Below are positions 16,593-25,414 of a DNA stretch of 64,000 nt, in pieces. Each line of letters begins with the position of its first letter. Position 1 is the first letter of the stretch. Location of the stretch: assembly GCF_008973755.1 (NCBI RefSeq), contig NZ_WBOM01000003.1:248001-312000 (forward strand). Direction: 5' to 3'. The translations under genes were made by a program, and so were the position numbers. This stretch comes from Nitrincola alkalilacustris (lineage in GTDB: Bacteria; Pseudomonadota; Gammaproteobacteria; Pseudomonadales; Balneatricaceae). The notes beneath the pieces were generated by a model. The model searched no databases. It saw only the letters and a list, made by a program, of their open reading frames with translations, and was not told the origin of the DNA.

Positions 16593-19121
16593 ATGAATAC
16601 TGAGGTGCGCAACAGTAACCGGTTGCAGGTGATTGATATCTGCCGCAAGAATATTGTCAGTTGTTCCCCGCAGGACAGTGTCGATACCGCCATTGAGTTG
16701 ATGTCCCGCTGTCGAATCGGATCGATCCTTGTCTGTCATGAACTGAGACCTGTTGGTATTCTGACGCGCCGTGATGCCATGCGACTGGGTCAGGTAGACT
16801 CTGATCGCCCCCTGAAGCTCAGTGATGTGATGTCTAAGCCGGTATTGACGGTGGGGCCCGAAACTACCATCGATGAGCTGGGTCTGGAGTTCATGGGGCG
16901 CAGCATCCGCCATGCTGCTGTCGTCAGTACTGCTGGTGAGCTGCTCGGAGTGGTCAGCGAGAGTGATATCGTCAACAGCCAGGGACTTGAGCATGACCTG
17001 TTCCTGCGCTCTCTATCGGAAGTCTGTAATCGTGATCCGATGCGACTGCCATCCGCCTGTACCCTGCGCCTTGCGATCAACCGCATGCGCACAGCCGATC
17101 TGACGGCAGCTCTGGTCGAGACAGAGCAGGGTGGTTTTCAGATTATCACCGAAACGGACGTGATCTCTTTTCTGGCTACTTACAGCAAGGATCTGGACCG
17201 CCCTCTGTCGGCGTTTGGTCTGAACAAGCTGGTAGCCGTACCGGGTGAGTTGAGTCTGTATAATGCACGCAGACACTTCCGTAAGCATGGTTTCAGGCAC
17301 CTGGGTGTCTTGTCGGCCAGTGGCGAGGTGATCGGTCTGGCTTCCTATTCCGATATTCTGCGCAATGTCGAGATAGATTATGTATTCCGGTTGCGTGAGT
17401 TGCTGCACGATCGCAGTCACAGTCTGCAGCAGACCGAACACAGCCTGCGCCTGATAGAAAAGGTGATTGACGCCTCAATGGAGGGGATTCTGATCACCGA
17501 CAGGCAGGGGCGCATTGTCAGCGTCAACCCGGCCTTTACTCAGATTACGGGGTACGAAGAGTGGGAGGTGCTGGGCTGCAACCCAAATATACTCAGCTCC
17601 GGACGACATGATGGGGCTTTTTATCAGCGCATGTGGCACACCCTGCAGGAGCATGGGCGCTGGCAGGGAGAGATCTGGAACAAAAGCAAGCAGGGACGTG
17701 TATATCCGGAGTGGCTGAGTATTACGGCTATAGAGGATGAGCGTGGTGAGATACATCAGTATGCCGCTATTTTTCATGATCTGACCGAGGTCAAACGCTC
17801 CGAAGCGCGGATGAAGAAGATCGCCTATTTTGACGAGATCACACAGTTGGCGAACAGGCGGCTGTTGCACGATCGCCTTGATCTGGCCATTACCTATGCC
17901 AGAGAGCAGGGGACGCGTATTGCTTTGCTGGCACTTGATCTGGACCTGTTCAAACGCGTGAATGACAGATTCGGACAGGTTACCGGCGATAAGGTGCTGC
18001 GTGAAATTGCCAGCCGTATAGAGAGCACGGTCAATGAAGAGGAAACGGCAGCAAGGCCTGGTGGAGATGAGTTCAATCTTATTCTGACCTGCTGGAAAAG
18101 CGTTGATGAATTAACGTTGGGTATGGAGCATCTGTGCAAAATCATTTCAGCTCCGATACTGGTCGACAATGCAGAGCTGCGCATCTCCACCAGCATAGGG
18201 GTAGCGATCTACCCGGATGATGGCGATACCATCGAGCTATTGCTGCGAAGTGCCGATACTGCATTGGCCGAGGCCAAACAGGTAGGGCGAAACAGCTTTC
18301 GATTCTACTCGCCGGAGCTGCATCAGCGAGCTCAGTCACGCTATCAGATGACCAGTCATCTTCAAAAAGCACTGGATAACCGGGAGTTGGTTCTCTTTTA
18401 TCAGCCGAAGCTCTGCCTGAAAAGTGACCGGATAGTAGGTGTTGAAGCATTGATTCGCTGGTTCAGTCCTGAGTTGGGATCTGTTTCTCCCGGGGAGTTT
18501 ATTCCCCTGGCAGAGGACTCAGGTCTGATTGATGAGATAGGTACCTGGGTACTGCGTGAGTCAGCTTACCAATCGGCAAAATGGCGTGATCAGGGTTTTG
18601 ACCTGCAGGTGGCGGCCAATGTATCGGCCAGACAGTTTCAGCGCCATGATGTTGCCAGACAGGTATTTGATCTACTGGAGGAGTTTTCTCTGGAGCCGGA
18701 GAAGCTCTGTGTCGAGTTGACAGAGACCAGCTTCCTGCACAGTGCCGAGCAGACCAGTGAGGCGCTGAATCGGCTGCGTGAGGCAGGAGTTGGTGTTTCT
18801 ATTGACGACTTCGGTACCGGCTATTCCAGTTTGAACTATATCCGGATCATGTCACTGAACCAGCTCAAGATAGATCTCAGTTTCATCAATAATATCGAGC
18901 ACTCCGAAACAGACCGCAAACTTGTATCAGCCATGATCGCCATGAGTCATGCCATGAGCCTTGAAGTGGTGGCCGAAGGTGTGGAGAATACCGAGCAGCT
19001 TAAACTGCTCAGAGAGATGGGGTGTGATCAGGCGCAGGGCTATCTGATTTCACGTCCTCTTGCTGAAAAAGAACTCACCCAATGGATGAGAAAACCCTTG
19101 GACTCAAGACTGCTTGCTTAA
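16593..19121 (+). CDS. CBS(x4)-PAS-GGDEF-EAL cyclic-di-GMP protein
   Basis: The 842-residue cytoplasmic protein has, in order, four CBS motifs as two pairs (about 10-135 and 140-270), a PAS domain (about 285-400), GGDEF (about 405-560) and EAL (about 575-830). The GGDEF site is intact (ARPGGDEFNLI), but no RxxD I-site lies five residues before it. The EAL domain keeps EALIRW, ELTETSFL, DDFGTGYSSLNYI and AEGVENTEQL, so phosphodiesterase activity is expected; cyclase activity is also possible. CBS pairs usually bind adenine nucleotides, so the enzyme may read energy state (inference). A 70-residue gene follows 18 bp later. Confidence 0.94.
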   Translation: MNTEVRNSNRLQVIDICRKNIVSCSPQDSVDTAIELMSRCRIGSILVCHELRPVGILTRRDAMRLGQVDSDRPLKLSDVMSKPVLTVGPETTIDELGLEFMGRSIRHAAVVSTAGELLGVVSESDIVNSQGLEHDLFLRSLSEVCNRDPMRLPSACTLRLAINRMRTADLTAALVETEQGGFQIITETDVISFLATYSKDLDRPLSAFGLNKLVAVPGELSLYNARRHFRKHGFRHLGVLSASGEVIGLASYSDILRNVEIDYVFRLRELLHDRSHSLQQTEHSLRLIEKVIDASMEGILITDRQGRIVSVNPAFTQITGYEEWEVLGCNPNILSSGRHDGAFYQRMWHTLQEHGRWQGEIWNKSKQGRVYPEWLSITAIEDERGEIHQYAAIFHDLTEVKRSEARMKKIAYFDEITQLANRRLLHDRLDLAITYAREQGTRIALLALDLDLFKRVNDRFGQVTGDKVLREIASRIESTVNEEETAARPGGDEFNLILTCWKSVDELTLGMEHLCKIISAPILVDNAELRISTSIGVAIYPDDGDTIELLLRSADTALAEAKQVGRNSFRFYSPELHQRAQSRYQMTSHLQKALDNRELVLFYQPKLCLKSDRIVGVEALIRWFSPELGSVSPGEFIPLAEDSGLIDEIGTWVLRESAYQSAKWRDQGFDLQVAANVSARQFQRHDVARQVFDLLEEFSLEPEKLCVELTETSFLHSAEQTSEALNRLREAGVGVSIDDFGTGYSSLNYIRIMSLNQLKIDLSFINNIEHSETDRKLVSAMIAMSHAMSLEVVAEGVENTEQLKLLREMGCDQAQGYLISRPLAEKELTQWMRKPLDSRLLA

Positions 19122-19139
19122 TGGAGAAAGACTTTTCAG

Positions 19140-19352
19140 ATGAAGAGTTATCTGTTCACGACCGCCAATAACCGTGGTGGTGTCATACTCTGCAATATCG
19201 ATACCCTGGAAGAGGCGGTGACCTATCTAGACGGTCGTTTTGAACAGGTTATCCGTGTCGAGCAGGGCAGGCACTACTGGTCAAAGGCTGAGGGTTATGG
19301 AGAGCTTGAGCCATTGCCAGTGCCAATGGCTGGCTCCTCAGGCAACTCCTGA
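19140..19352 (+). CDS. small hypothetical protein
   Basis: The 70-residue product (begins MKSYLFTTANNRGGVILCN) has no family I recognise. It is soluble, without a signal peptide. The reading frame has natural-looking composition, and GGAG lies upstream, though about 13 nt from the ATG. It starts 18 bp after the GGDEF-EAL gene and is probably expressed with it. It ends just before a 13-bp tandem repeat. Confidence 0.6.
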   Translation: MKSYLFTTANNRGGVILCNIDTLEEAVTYLDGRFEQVIRVEQGRHYWSKAEGYGELEPLPVPMAGSSGNS

Positions 19353-19394
19353 CATAAAAGTCAGAAGCGCTGTATGTTTCTCAGCGCTGCCTTT

Positions 19395-19459
19395 CAGAGC
19401 GGCTCCTCAGCACTGCTCCTCAGAGCCACTCTTCAGAACCACTCTTCAGAACCATTCCT
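19395..19459. repeat. five imperfect 13-bp tandem repeats
   Basis: Units at 19395-19407, 19408-19420, 19421-19433, 19434-19446 and 19447-19459; the clearest is CAGAACCACTCTT. The third and fourth units differ at one base. The last unit covers the final codons and stop of the SH3-domain gene (minus strand), and the other four lie downstream of that stop, so the array looks like repeated copying of the gene's 3' end. Confidence 0.8.
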
Positions 19460-20018
19460 CACGGCGCTTTCTGCGTTTTGGCAGATGGGGGATGATCAAC
19501 CCCAGGATGACACCGCCAAGGGCAACGAGGCCGCCATGTGTGAGCCAGCGGATCAGATTACTCTGATCCATATGCTCGATCTCGCTTTCCAGTGAGCGTA
19601 TCTGGGCCTGTAACTGTTGTACGCCCATCTCATACTGCTGACTTTCGGATGTGAACTGTTGCAGTTGCTCCTGTAGCGAAGCTATCTCACGAGCCTGAGT
19701 TTCGACCAGTGTCTGGCTTGCTTCAAGGTCGGTTTCCATCTGCGGCAGTTGATGCAGTATGCTCAGGCCTGTCTCAACAAATTCACTGGGCAACCATCCG
19801 GTTCGGCCTGCTTCCGTCCGCACATGAACATAATTGGTATTTCTGTTGCGCTCCAGGATAGTGATGGCTTCGCCACTGTTGACCCTGCCATTGATGCGAT
19901 ACTCATTGCTGGGTCCGCCGTGAGTGAATACATATACATCGTCAGCGATATGGCCGACCTCAGCATGGAGCTGGCTGCTGATCAAAACAAGAAAAGAGAT
20001 ACCGAGAAGCTTTTTCAT
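19446..20018 (-). CDS. YgiM-like SH3 domain membrane protein (TIGR04211 family)
   Basis: The 190-residue protein has a signal peptide (MKKLLGISFLVLISSQLHA), an SH3b domain at about 20-85 (VYVFTHGGPSNEYRINGRVNSG, split here by function not by sequence gap), a coiled coil at about 95-150 and one C-terminal membrane helix (about 158-177) followed by a basic tail. This matches the E. coli YgiM layout. Such proteins face the periplasm; the role is not settled. ATG 20018 follows AGGA by 7 nt and gives a clean signal peptide; an ATG 21 bp upstream does not. Confidence 0.88.
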   Translation of the reverse strand: MKKLLGISFLVLISSQLHAEVGHIADDVYVFTHGGPSNEYRINGRVNSGEAITILERNRNTNYVHVRTEAGRTGWLPSEFVETGLSILHQLPQMETDLEASQTLVETQAREIASLQEQLQQFTSESQQYEMGVQQLQAQIRSLESEIEHMDQSNLIRWLTHGGLVALGGVILGLIIPHLPKRRKRREEWF

Positions 20019-20106
20019 TAATAATCCTAAACATATCACTGGTACTATTGTACGGATTGAAAATCTGATGGCTACCCTCCATAAAAGTTCAGTGAAAATT
20101 TTATCG

Positions 20107-20134
20107 TTGTCAGTGTTGGCAGGAGCTTGATAAT
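20107..20134 (+). promoter_or_regulatory. candidate sigma-70 promoter of mscS
   Basis: TTGTCA (20107-20112), a 16-bp spacer and GATAAT (20129-20134). Both boxes match 5/6. The leader would be about 43 nt. Confidence 0.55.
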
Positions 20135-20183
20135 CTAGCGGTGTTCAAGTCTTCACTTTATTCATGATTCGGGATTTAACAGT

Positions 20184-20999
20184 ATGGATAACTTCTTTGA
20201 TGCCTATGTTCTGCCATGGCTGATCAATATTGGCATGGCTCTTCTGATTTTTTTCATTGGTCGTCAGGTCATTAAATTGATGATCAATGTGCTTGCTCGC
20301 CTGTTGCGAAAAGCGCACCTTGATGAGATTCTGGTTAACTTCGTTACCTCCATTGTCAGTGCACTGCTGTTATTGATAGTGGTGGTGGCCTCTCTGGGCC
20401 AGTTGGGCGTAGATACTACTTCTCTGATTGCACTTGTCGGCGCGGCTGGTCTTGCTGTCGGTCTGTCGATGCAGGACTCTTTGAAAAACTTTGCAGCGGG
20501 TGTGATGCTGATTGTATTTCGTCCCTTCCGGGCCGGGGATTTTGTTGACGCTGCAGGGGTTTCTGGTGTTGTCGAGCAGATCAATATCTTCACAACCATG
20601 ATGCGTACTGGCGACAATCGCGAGATACTGGTCCCCAATGGTAATATCTATGCAGGTGTGATCACCAACTTTTCGCGTCGGGAAACGCGCCGGGTTGATA
20701 TGGTGTTCGGTATCAGCTATGACGATGATCTGCGTAAAGCCAAGCAGATACTGCAGGAGATTCTGGCGAGTGATGAGCGGGTGCTGGATGACCCTGCTCC
20801 ATTGGTAGTGGTGGCTTCGCTGGGCGACAGCAGTGTCAACTTCAATGTACGCCCCTGGGTCAAGAGCGTTGATTATTGGAGCGTGCTCTGGGATGTGACC
20901 GAACAGGTGAAGCTGCGTTTCGACGAGGAAGGGATCACCATTCCGTACCCTCAGATGGATGTGCATCTGCATCGAGAAGAGCAGGAAGCCGTGTCCTGA
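20184..20999 (+). CDS. mscS: small-conductance mechanosensitive channel MscS
   Basis: Inner-membrane channel that opens under tension and releases solutes on osmotic down-shock. The 271 residues are close to E. coli MscS in length. Three N-terminal membrane helices end in the pore-lining segment LVGAAGLAVGLSMQDSLKN with the Gly/Ala packing pattern, followed by FAAGVMLIVFRPFRAGDFV and the beta and alpha/beta cytoplasmic vestibule. It converges on the SLC5-STAC gene across a 13-bp hairpin. Confidence 0.95.
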   Translation: MDNFFDAYVLPWLINIGMALLIFFIGRQVIKLMINVLARLLRKAHLDEILVNFVTSIVSALLLLIVVVASLGQLGVDTTSLIALVGAAGLAVGLSMQDSLKNFAAGVMLIVFRPFRAGDFVDAAGVSGVVEQINIFTTMMRTGDNREILVPNGNIYAGVITNFSRRETRRVDMVFGISYDDDLRKAKQILQEILASDERVLDDPAPLVVVASLGDSSVNFNVRPWVKSVDYWSVLWDVTEQVKLRFDEEGITIPYPQMDVHLHREEQEAVS

Positions 21000-21008
21000 T
21001 GAAATATG

Positions 21009-21046
21009 GCCATGTACCTTCACCGTGATTCGGGAAGGTGCATGGC
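21009..21046. terminator. hairpin between convergent mscS and SLC5-STAC genes
   Basis: Bases 21009-21021 pair with 21034-21046 over 13 positions with one G-T wobble and a 12-nt loop. No T-run follows on either strand, so it may be a 3'-end stabiliser rather than a true intrinsic terminator. Confidence 0.5.
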
Positions 21047-21051
21047 TGTGA

Positions 21052-23247
21052 TCAACTGCTCCCGCTGTCTTCTTTGATCAGTTGCTGTCTGAGCACTTCA
21101 TTCTCATGCCGTAGTTTCTGAGCCTCCAGGCGATAATCAAATATATCCTGATACTGCTGCTCCAGCTTCTCTTCCATCTTGTTCAGGGCGCTTTGCTGCT
21201 TCTCTATCGTATTTTTCAGATCATCTACCTGGTGCTGCAACTCATCCAGCAGCAGATAACCGCTCGGAGCGTGTTCATCCTGATCCGGGTTCTGTGTGAC
21301 AACACGGATCTGGCCCTGAAGCTCTCCGACTATATGGCTGTAAAGTGCTTTAAGATCAGACGCTTCGCGCTCTGTGTAGCTGATCCGCTCCTCCATGGCG
21401 CTGTGAGCACTGGCGGCGCCTATTGAACCTGCGAGTACTTGTTCCAGCATGCGGTGAAACTCCATCAGCTCGATGATGGTGATGTAATCCTTGTTGTGCA
21501 CCTGCAGATCTTCGGTGATGCGCTCGATGGCTGTTTCCGCTTTTTCATGATTGAGGTAGCGTGCCAGCAGGGAGTGCGCCTCAACCATCTTCGATTCCAG
21601 TGCAATATAGGCATCCAGTCCGGTTGGACGAGCCTTGGCACTCATCTGCTTCGACAGCATTGCACTCAGAAACTCTCGGGTGAGGCTTCTTTCCGCTTTT
21701 TGCGGGTGATAGAACCAGGAGCCAAGCAGATAAAAAAGTGTGTTGAACAGTAAAGACCAGATCACGCTGTGAGTTATGGCTGGCAGATAGTCCAGGCCGA
21801 ACAGGGCTTCCGGGCGAAGCCAGTGGAAACCCAGCAGGCCTTCCTCAAGCAGATAACCGGGCAGCCAGCCTTCGCGGATCATGGCTGGGATGATCAGCGT
21901 ATAACCCCAGATGAGATAACCGCTGAGAAGGCCCGTCATGGCGCCGATGCTGTTGCCATGGCGCCAGAACATACCCAGAAGCAGGGCGGGTGCAAACTGC
22001 AGTACAGCGGCAAATGAGATCAGCCCCATTGATGCCAGCAGATAGGTATCACCCAGGCGCATCGCCAGAAGATAGCTGGCCAGCAGAATCAGTGCAGCCA
22101 TGATCCAGCGTATCTGCAGCATGAAAGCACGGAGGGGCTCCAGGCGGCTGAAACGTTCGCAGAAGGGCAGAACCAGATGGTTCGCTGCCATGGTGGACAG
22201 CGTCATGGTGGACACGATAATCATGCCTGTGGCTGCTGCAAACCCGCCGATGAAAGCAAGCAGTGTCAGCCCCTTCTGCCCGAGGTACTGAGGCACGAGG
22301 ATCATGAAGTAATCGGCTGATCCCAATGGAAGCTCATAGATCAGCCCCGCTGCGGCAATTGGAATTACAAACAGGTTGATCAGTATCAGATAGAGTGGAA
22401 ACATCCACATGGCTGTTTTGATATGGTTCTGATCGCTGTTTTCCACCACTGCTACGTGGAACTGTCGTGGCAAAAGCTGTATCGCGGCAAAACCCAGTAC
22501 GATCAGTGTCAACCACAGCACCCCCGAGTGCTGGTTAGCCGTGAAACTGGTCAGTTGTGTGACCTGCATATCATCCAGCAGATACACAAGATGATCGAAC
22601 CCTCCAAAACCGATGTAGACTACAGACAGGCCGACAATCAGAAACGCGGCCAGTTTGACCAGACACTCGGCTACCAGTACGGCAACCATACCCTGATGAC
22701 GCTCGGTCGGATCTAGCCGTCTGATACCGAAGATGATGGTGAATGCGATCATCATCAGCGTCACCAGAAACCCGGTGAAGCCAGGGCTAAGGGTGTGACT
22801 CACGCCCGTTATCAAGCTATAGCTCTTGATGACAGCCGTGAGCTGCAAAGCTATATAGGGGGCGATGCCACTCAGAGCTATCAGCGTTACGAGTGCGGCG
22901 ATACGTTGTGAGCGGCGATAGCGTGTTGAGATGAAATCAGCAATGCTGGTGATGCGAAATCCCTCTTTCACCGCTACCATCCGCTTCAATGTGCTCCACC
23001 AGAAGATTACGCTGATCAGAGCACCGATATAGATGGCCAGAAAGAGCATTCCGGAGTGGACTGCAAATCCGATACTGCCATAGAAGGTCCAGGAGGTGAA
23101 AAAAACGGCCATCGACAGTGCATATACCCAGCTTGATCCCTTGTGCGTGCCGCGCGCCTGCGCACGTTTCTCAACCCATTGTGCCAGTCCAAACAGCAGA
23201 CCCATATACAGGACCACAATCAGCACAATACTTAACGGTGAAAACAT
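21052..23247 (-). CDS. SLC5-STAC protein: sodium/solute symporter-like domain without kinase
   Basis: The 731-residue protein begins with a 12-13-helix sodium/solute symporter domain (to about residue 500) close in sequence to the transporter half of CbrA (KGSSWVYALSMAVFFTSWTFYGSIG). It continues with a STAC-like four-helix domain (about 540-630: YLNHEKAETAI, FHRMLEQVLAGSIGAAS) and ends in a long coiled coil (about 650-725). There is no histidine-kinase domain. Its paralogue at 49386-52160 has the same parts plus a kinase. ATG 23247 is chosen because AGGAAGG precedes it by 5 nt. It may be a transporter or a sensor acting through a separate partner. Confidence 0.88.
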   Translation of the reverse strand: MFSPLSIVLIVVLYMGLLFGLAQWVEKRAQARGTHKGSSWVYALSMAVFFTSWTFYGSIGFAVHSGMLFLAIYIGALISVIFWWSTLKRMVAVKEGFRITSIADFISTRYRRSQRIAALVTLIALSGIAPYIALQLTAVIKSYSLITGVSHTLSPGFTGFLVTLMMIAFTIIFGIRRLDPTERHQGMVAVLVAECLVKLAAFLIVGLSVVYIGFGGFDHLVYLLDDMQVTQLTSFTANQHSGVLWLTLIVLGFAAIQLLPRQFHVAVVENSDQNHIKTAMWMFPLYLILINLFVIPIAAAGLIYELPLGSADYFMILVPQYLGQKGLTLLAFIGGFAAATGMIIVSTMTLSTMAANHLVLPFCERFSRLEPLRAFMLQIRWIMAALILLASYLLAMRLGDTYLLASMGLISFAAVLQFAPALLLGMFWRHGNSIGAMTGLLSGYLIWGYTLIIPAMIREGWLPGYLLEEGLLGFHWLRPEALFGLDYLPAITHSVIWSLLFNTLFYLLGSWFYHPQKAERSLTREFLSAMLSKQMSAKARPTGLDAYIALESKMVEAHSLLARYLNHEKAETAIERITEDLQVHNKDYITIIELMEFHRMLEQVLAGSIGAASAHSAMEERISYTEREASDLKALYSHIVGELQGQIRVVTQNPDQDEHAPSGYLLLDELQHQVDDLKNTIEKQQSALNKMEEKLEQQYQDIFDYRLEAQKLRHENEVLRQQLIKEDSGSS

Positions 23248-23372
23248 CACAACCTTCCTGTTTCGTGTGGTTATAAACTCAGATGGGCTTTAGCCTGTCG
23301 TCTTTTTGCAGTCACATTGCCAACAGTAGCAGAAAGTACCGAAACTGCAGTAAAAACCTTACCTTGGCAGTT

Positions 23373-23660
23373 TCAGTTGTCATCTTCTGGCTCTTTGTTG
23401 GGGCTCTTATTCTCATGCTGACAGCAACGAGGGGGAACTGGGTCGATCCCGCCTTCGCTCCAGGGGTGGCAGCGTGACACTCTGCGCAGGCCAAGCCAGA
23501 GGCCCTTGAATGGCCCATGCACCTGTATCGCCTCTATCATGTAGCTGGAGCAGCTCGGATAAAAACGGCAACTGGGTGGTATGAGTGGGCTGATGAAATA
23601 TTGGTAAAACTTCACCAACAGAATAAAAAAGCGGCTGATCAGGCCTCGAATCCAACGCAT
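23373..23660 (-). CDS. yidD: membrane protein insertion efficiency factor YidD
   Basis: The 95-residue protein has the YidD core: amphipathic N-terminus, [20 protein letters not shown], then [21 protein letters not shown] and [14 protein letters not shown]. It helps insertion of inner-membrane proteins. Normally yidD sits in the rpmH-rnpA-yidD-yidC cluster; here it is between phoH and an SLC5-STAC gene, so this is a moved or extra copy. No strong ribosome site precedes the ATG. Confidence 0.92.
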   Translation of the reverse strand: MRWIRGLISRFFILLVKFYQYFISPLIPPSCRFYPSCSSYMIEAIQVHGPFKGLWLGLRRVSRCHPWSEGGIDPVPPRCCQHENKSPNKEPEDDN

Positions 23661-23740
23661 CGTGTCTCATTACAGGGCTCAAAGGTACAAGGATGTTATG
23701 GTAACGCCGTGCAGAGGTACAGAGAAGCAAAAGCGAAAGG

Positions 23741-23770
23741 CCGACCGGGTATCTATTGATAAACGGTCGG
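23741..23770 (-). terminator. possible terminator of phoH
   Basis: CCGACCG (23741-23747) pairs with CGGTCGG (23764-23770) around a 16-nt loop. On the minus strand a pyrimidine-rich stretch follows, so it may end the phoH transcript before yidD. Confidence 0.4.
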
Positions 23771-23786
23771 TTAGTGATAGAGGGTA

Positions 23787-25184
23787 TCAGAGGTGCTCTT
23801 CGGCAAACTCTGCCAGGCGCGAGCGGAATACGCCCTGGAAGTGAACGCTGGCGGATCCTTCAAACTCTCTGAAGCGCTCAACAATATAGGTCAGACCCGA
23901 GGTGAGCGGCGTCAGGTAGTTGGAGTCTATCTGCGCCAGGTTGCCCATGCAGACCATTTTGGTTCCCTTGCCGCAGCGAGTTATGATGGTTTTGAGTTGC
24001 TGTGGTGTCAGGTTTTGCGCCTCATCGATCAGTACGATGGCATTCTGAATGCTGCGCCCACGAATGAAGTTCAAGGACTTGAACTGGATGTTGGCTTTTT
24101 CAATGGCGTACTTGACGCTGCTCTGCGGGCGCTCGTCCTGTGCATGCATTGCTTCCAGGTTGTCATTGATGGAGCTCATCCAAGGGGTCATTTTTTCCTC
24201 TTCAGTACCGGGTAGAAAGCCGATATCTTCAGCAACAGGTGGTGTCGAGCGGGTAACGATGATCTTGTTATAGCGGCCCTGTTCGATCACCATCTCCAGC
24301 GCACAGGCCAGTGCAATCAGGGTTTTGCCCGAACCTGCTGAGCCAAGGAAAATCGTCAGATCAATATCCGGGTCGAGCATCGCCTGCATCGCAAAGGCCT
24401 GCTGGATGTTGATCGGCGAGATGCCCCAGCAACTCTGATGCATCATGTGACTGTATCCGAGATCCTGCAGGGTAATACTGTCACCCTCTACTCGGACGGT
24501 TCTGGCGACAAAATCCTTGCTGTCATCGTAGATATATTCATTCGGGTAGGTATCCGGCAGCAGTGTATGGGCAACCTTATGATAGGTCTTGCCCTCTTTC
24601 TGAAAGCTGTCGACCTTGTCCACACCTTCCCAAAAGGGTTTTTCAAGATGGTGATGCCCTTCCGGCAGCAGGTCGATATCCGATACCAACTGATCAGTAC
24701 GATAATCCTCAACACGTTCCAGTCCTGCACCCAGCGCCTTGAGACGCATGTTGATATCTTTCGTGACCAGCACGATCTGTCGGTGAGGGAAGGTGGATTG
24801 CAGATGCAGAGCGCAGTTGATAATGCGGTTATCCTTGTTTCGCTCATCAGGCAAAAAACCGGCACGGGCTGTCAGCTCATGGTCCGGGAAGATGCTCAAC
24901 AGACCCAGCTTGGTGGCGCGATCCTTGCCTGGCAGGAGTATTCTGACACCCTTGGTTATCTGAGAAGGATTGGAGGCTGAACTGATGATGCTGTCGATCA
25001 CGCGGATCGCATGACGCGCTTCTGCGGCCACTGTCTGTTTTCGGTCCTTGATGTCATCAAGCTCTTCGAGAACCGTCATCGGAATCGCAACATCCTGTTC
25101 TTTGAACTCAAACAGGCACTTGGGATCATGCAAAAGTACGTTGGTATCGAGAATGTACAGTCTTGACGCTTTCGATGGGCTCAT
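23787..25184 (-). CDS. PhoH family protein with N-terminal PIN domain (YlaK/PhoH2 type)
   Basis: The 465-residue protein joins a PIN ribonuclease domain (about 9-150; acidic residues Asp13, Glu40, Asp143) to a PhoH ATPase domain with Walker A GSAGSGKT at 281-288 and Walker B IVLIDEAQN. PhoH2-type proteins of this design unwind and cut RNA. Start ATG follows AAGGAAG by 6 nt. It diverges from ppnN across 230 bp in which I found no convincing promoter. Confidence 0.93.
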   Translation of the reverse strand: MSPSKASRLYILDTNVLLHDPKCLFEFKEQDVAIPMTVLEELDDIKDRKQTVAAEARHAIRVIDSIISSASNPSQITKGVRILLPGKDRATKLGLLSIFPDHELTARAGFLPDERNKDNRIINCALHLQSTFPHRQIVLVTKDINMRLKALGAGLERVEDYRTDQLVSDIDLLPEGHHHLEKPFWEGVDKVDSFQKEGKTYHKVAHTLLPDTYPNEYIYDDSKDFVARTVRVEGDSITLQDLGYSHMMHQSCWGISPINIQQAFAMQAMLDPDIDLTIFLGSAGSGKTLIALACALEMVIEQGRYNKIIVTRSTPPVAEDIGFLPGTEEEKMTPWMSSINDNLEAMHAQDERPQSSVKYAIEKANIQFKSLNFIRGRSIQNAIVLIDEAQNLTPQQLKTIITRCGKGTKMVCMGNLAQIDSNYLTPLTSGLTYIVERFREFEGSASVHFQGVFRSRLAEFAEEHL

Positions 25185-25414
25185 CTGAAACTTCCTTTGC
25201 AGTGAGGTACACCTGCAAGCTAAAACAACCTGGCACAGATTACAATCACCTTTTTCAAACTGCTTTGCCAGTCATAAAAATATCATCTGATTGTAGTAAA
25301 AAGATGAGGCAGGGTTCATAGTTATAAGAAATAGTATGTTTAAGCCCTTCGAAAAGGTTCAGCAGATGAATCGGTTTGAAGGGGTGGAGTGGTAGTGTGT
25401 AAAGGAGGTCAGTT

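Noticed and set aside
19395-19459. CRISPR array
   Set aside because: Units are 13 bp, directly adjacent without spacers, and imperfect. No cas genes are near.
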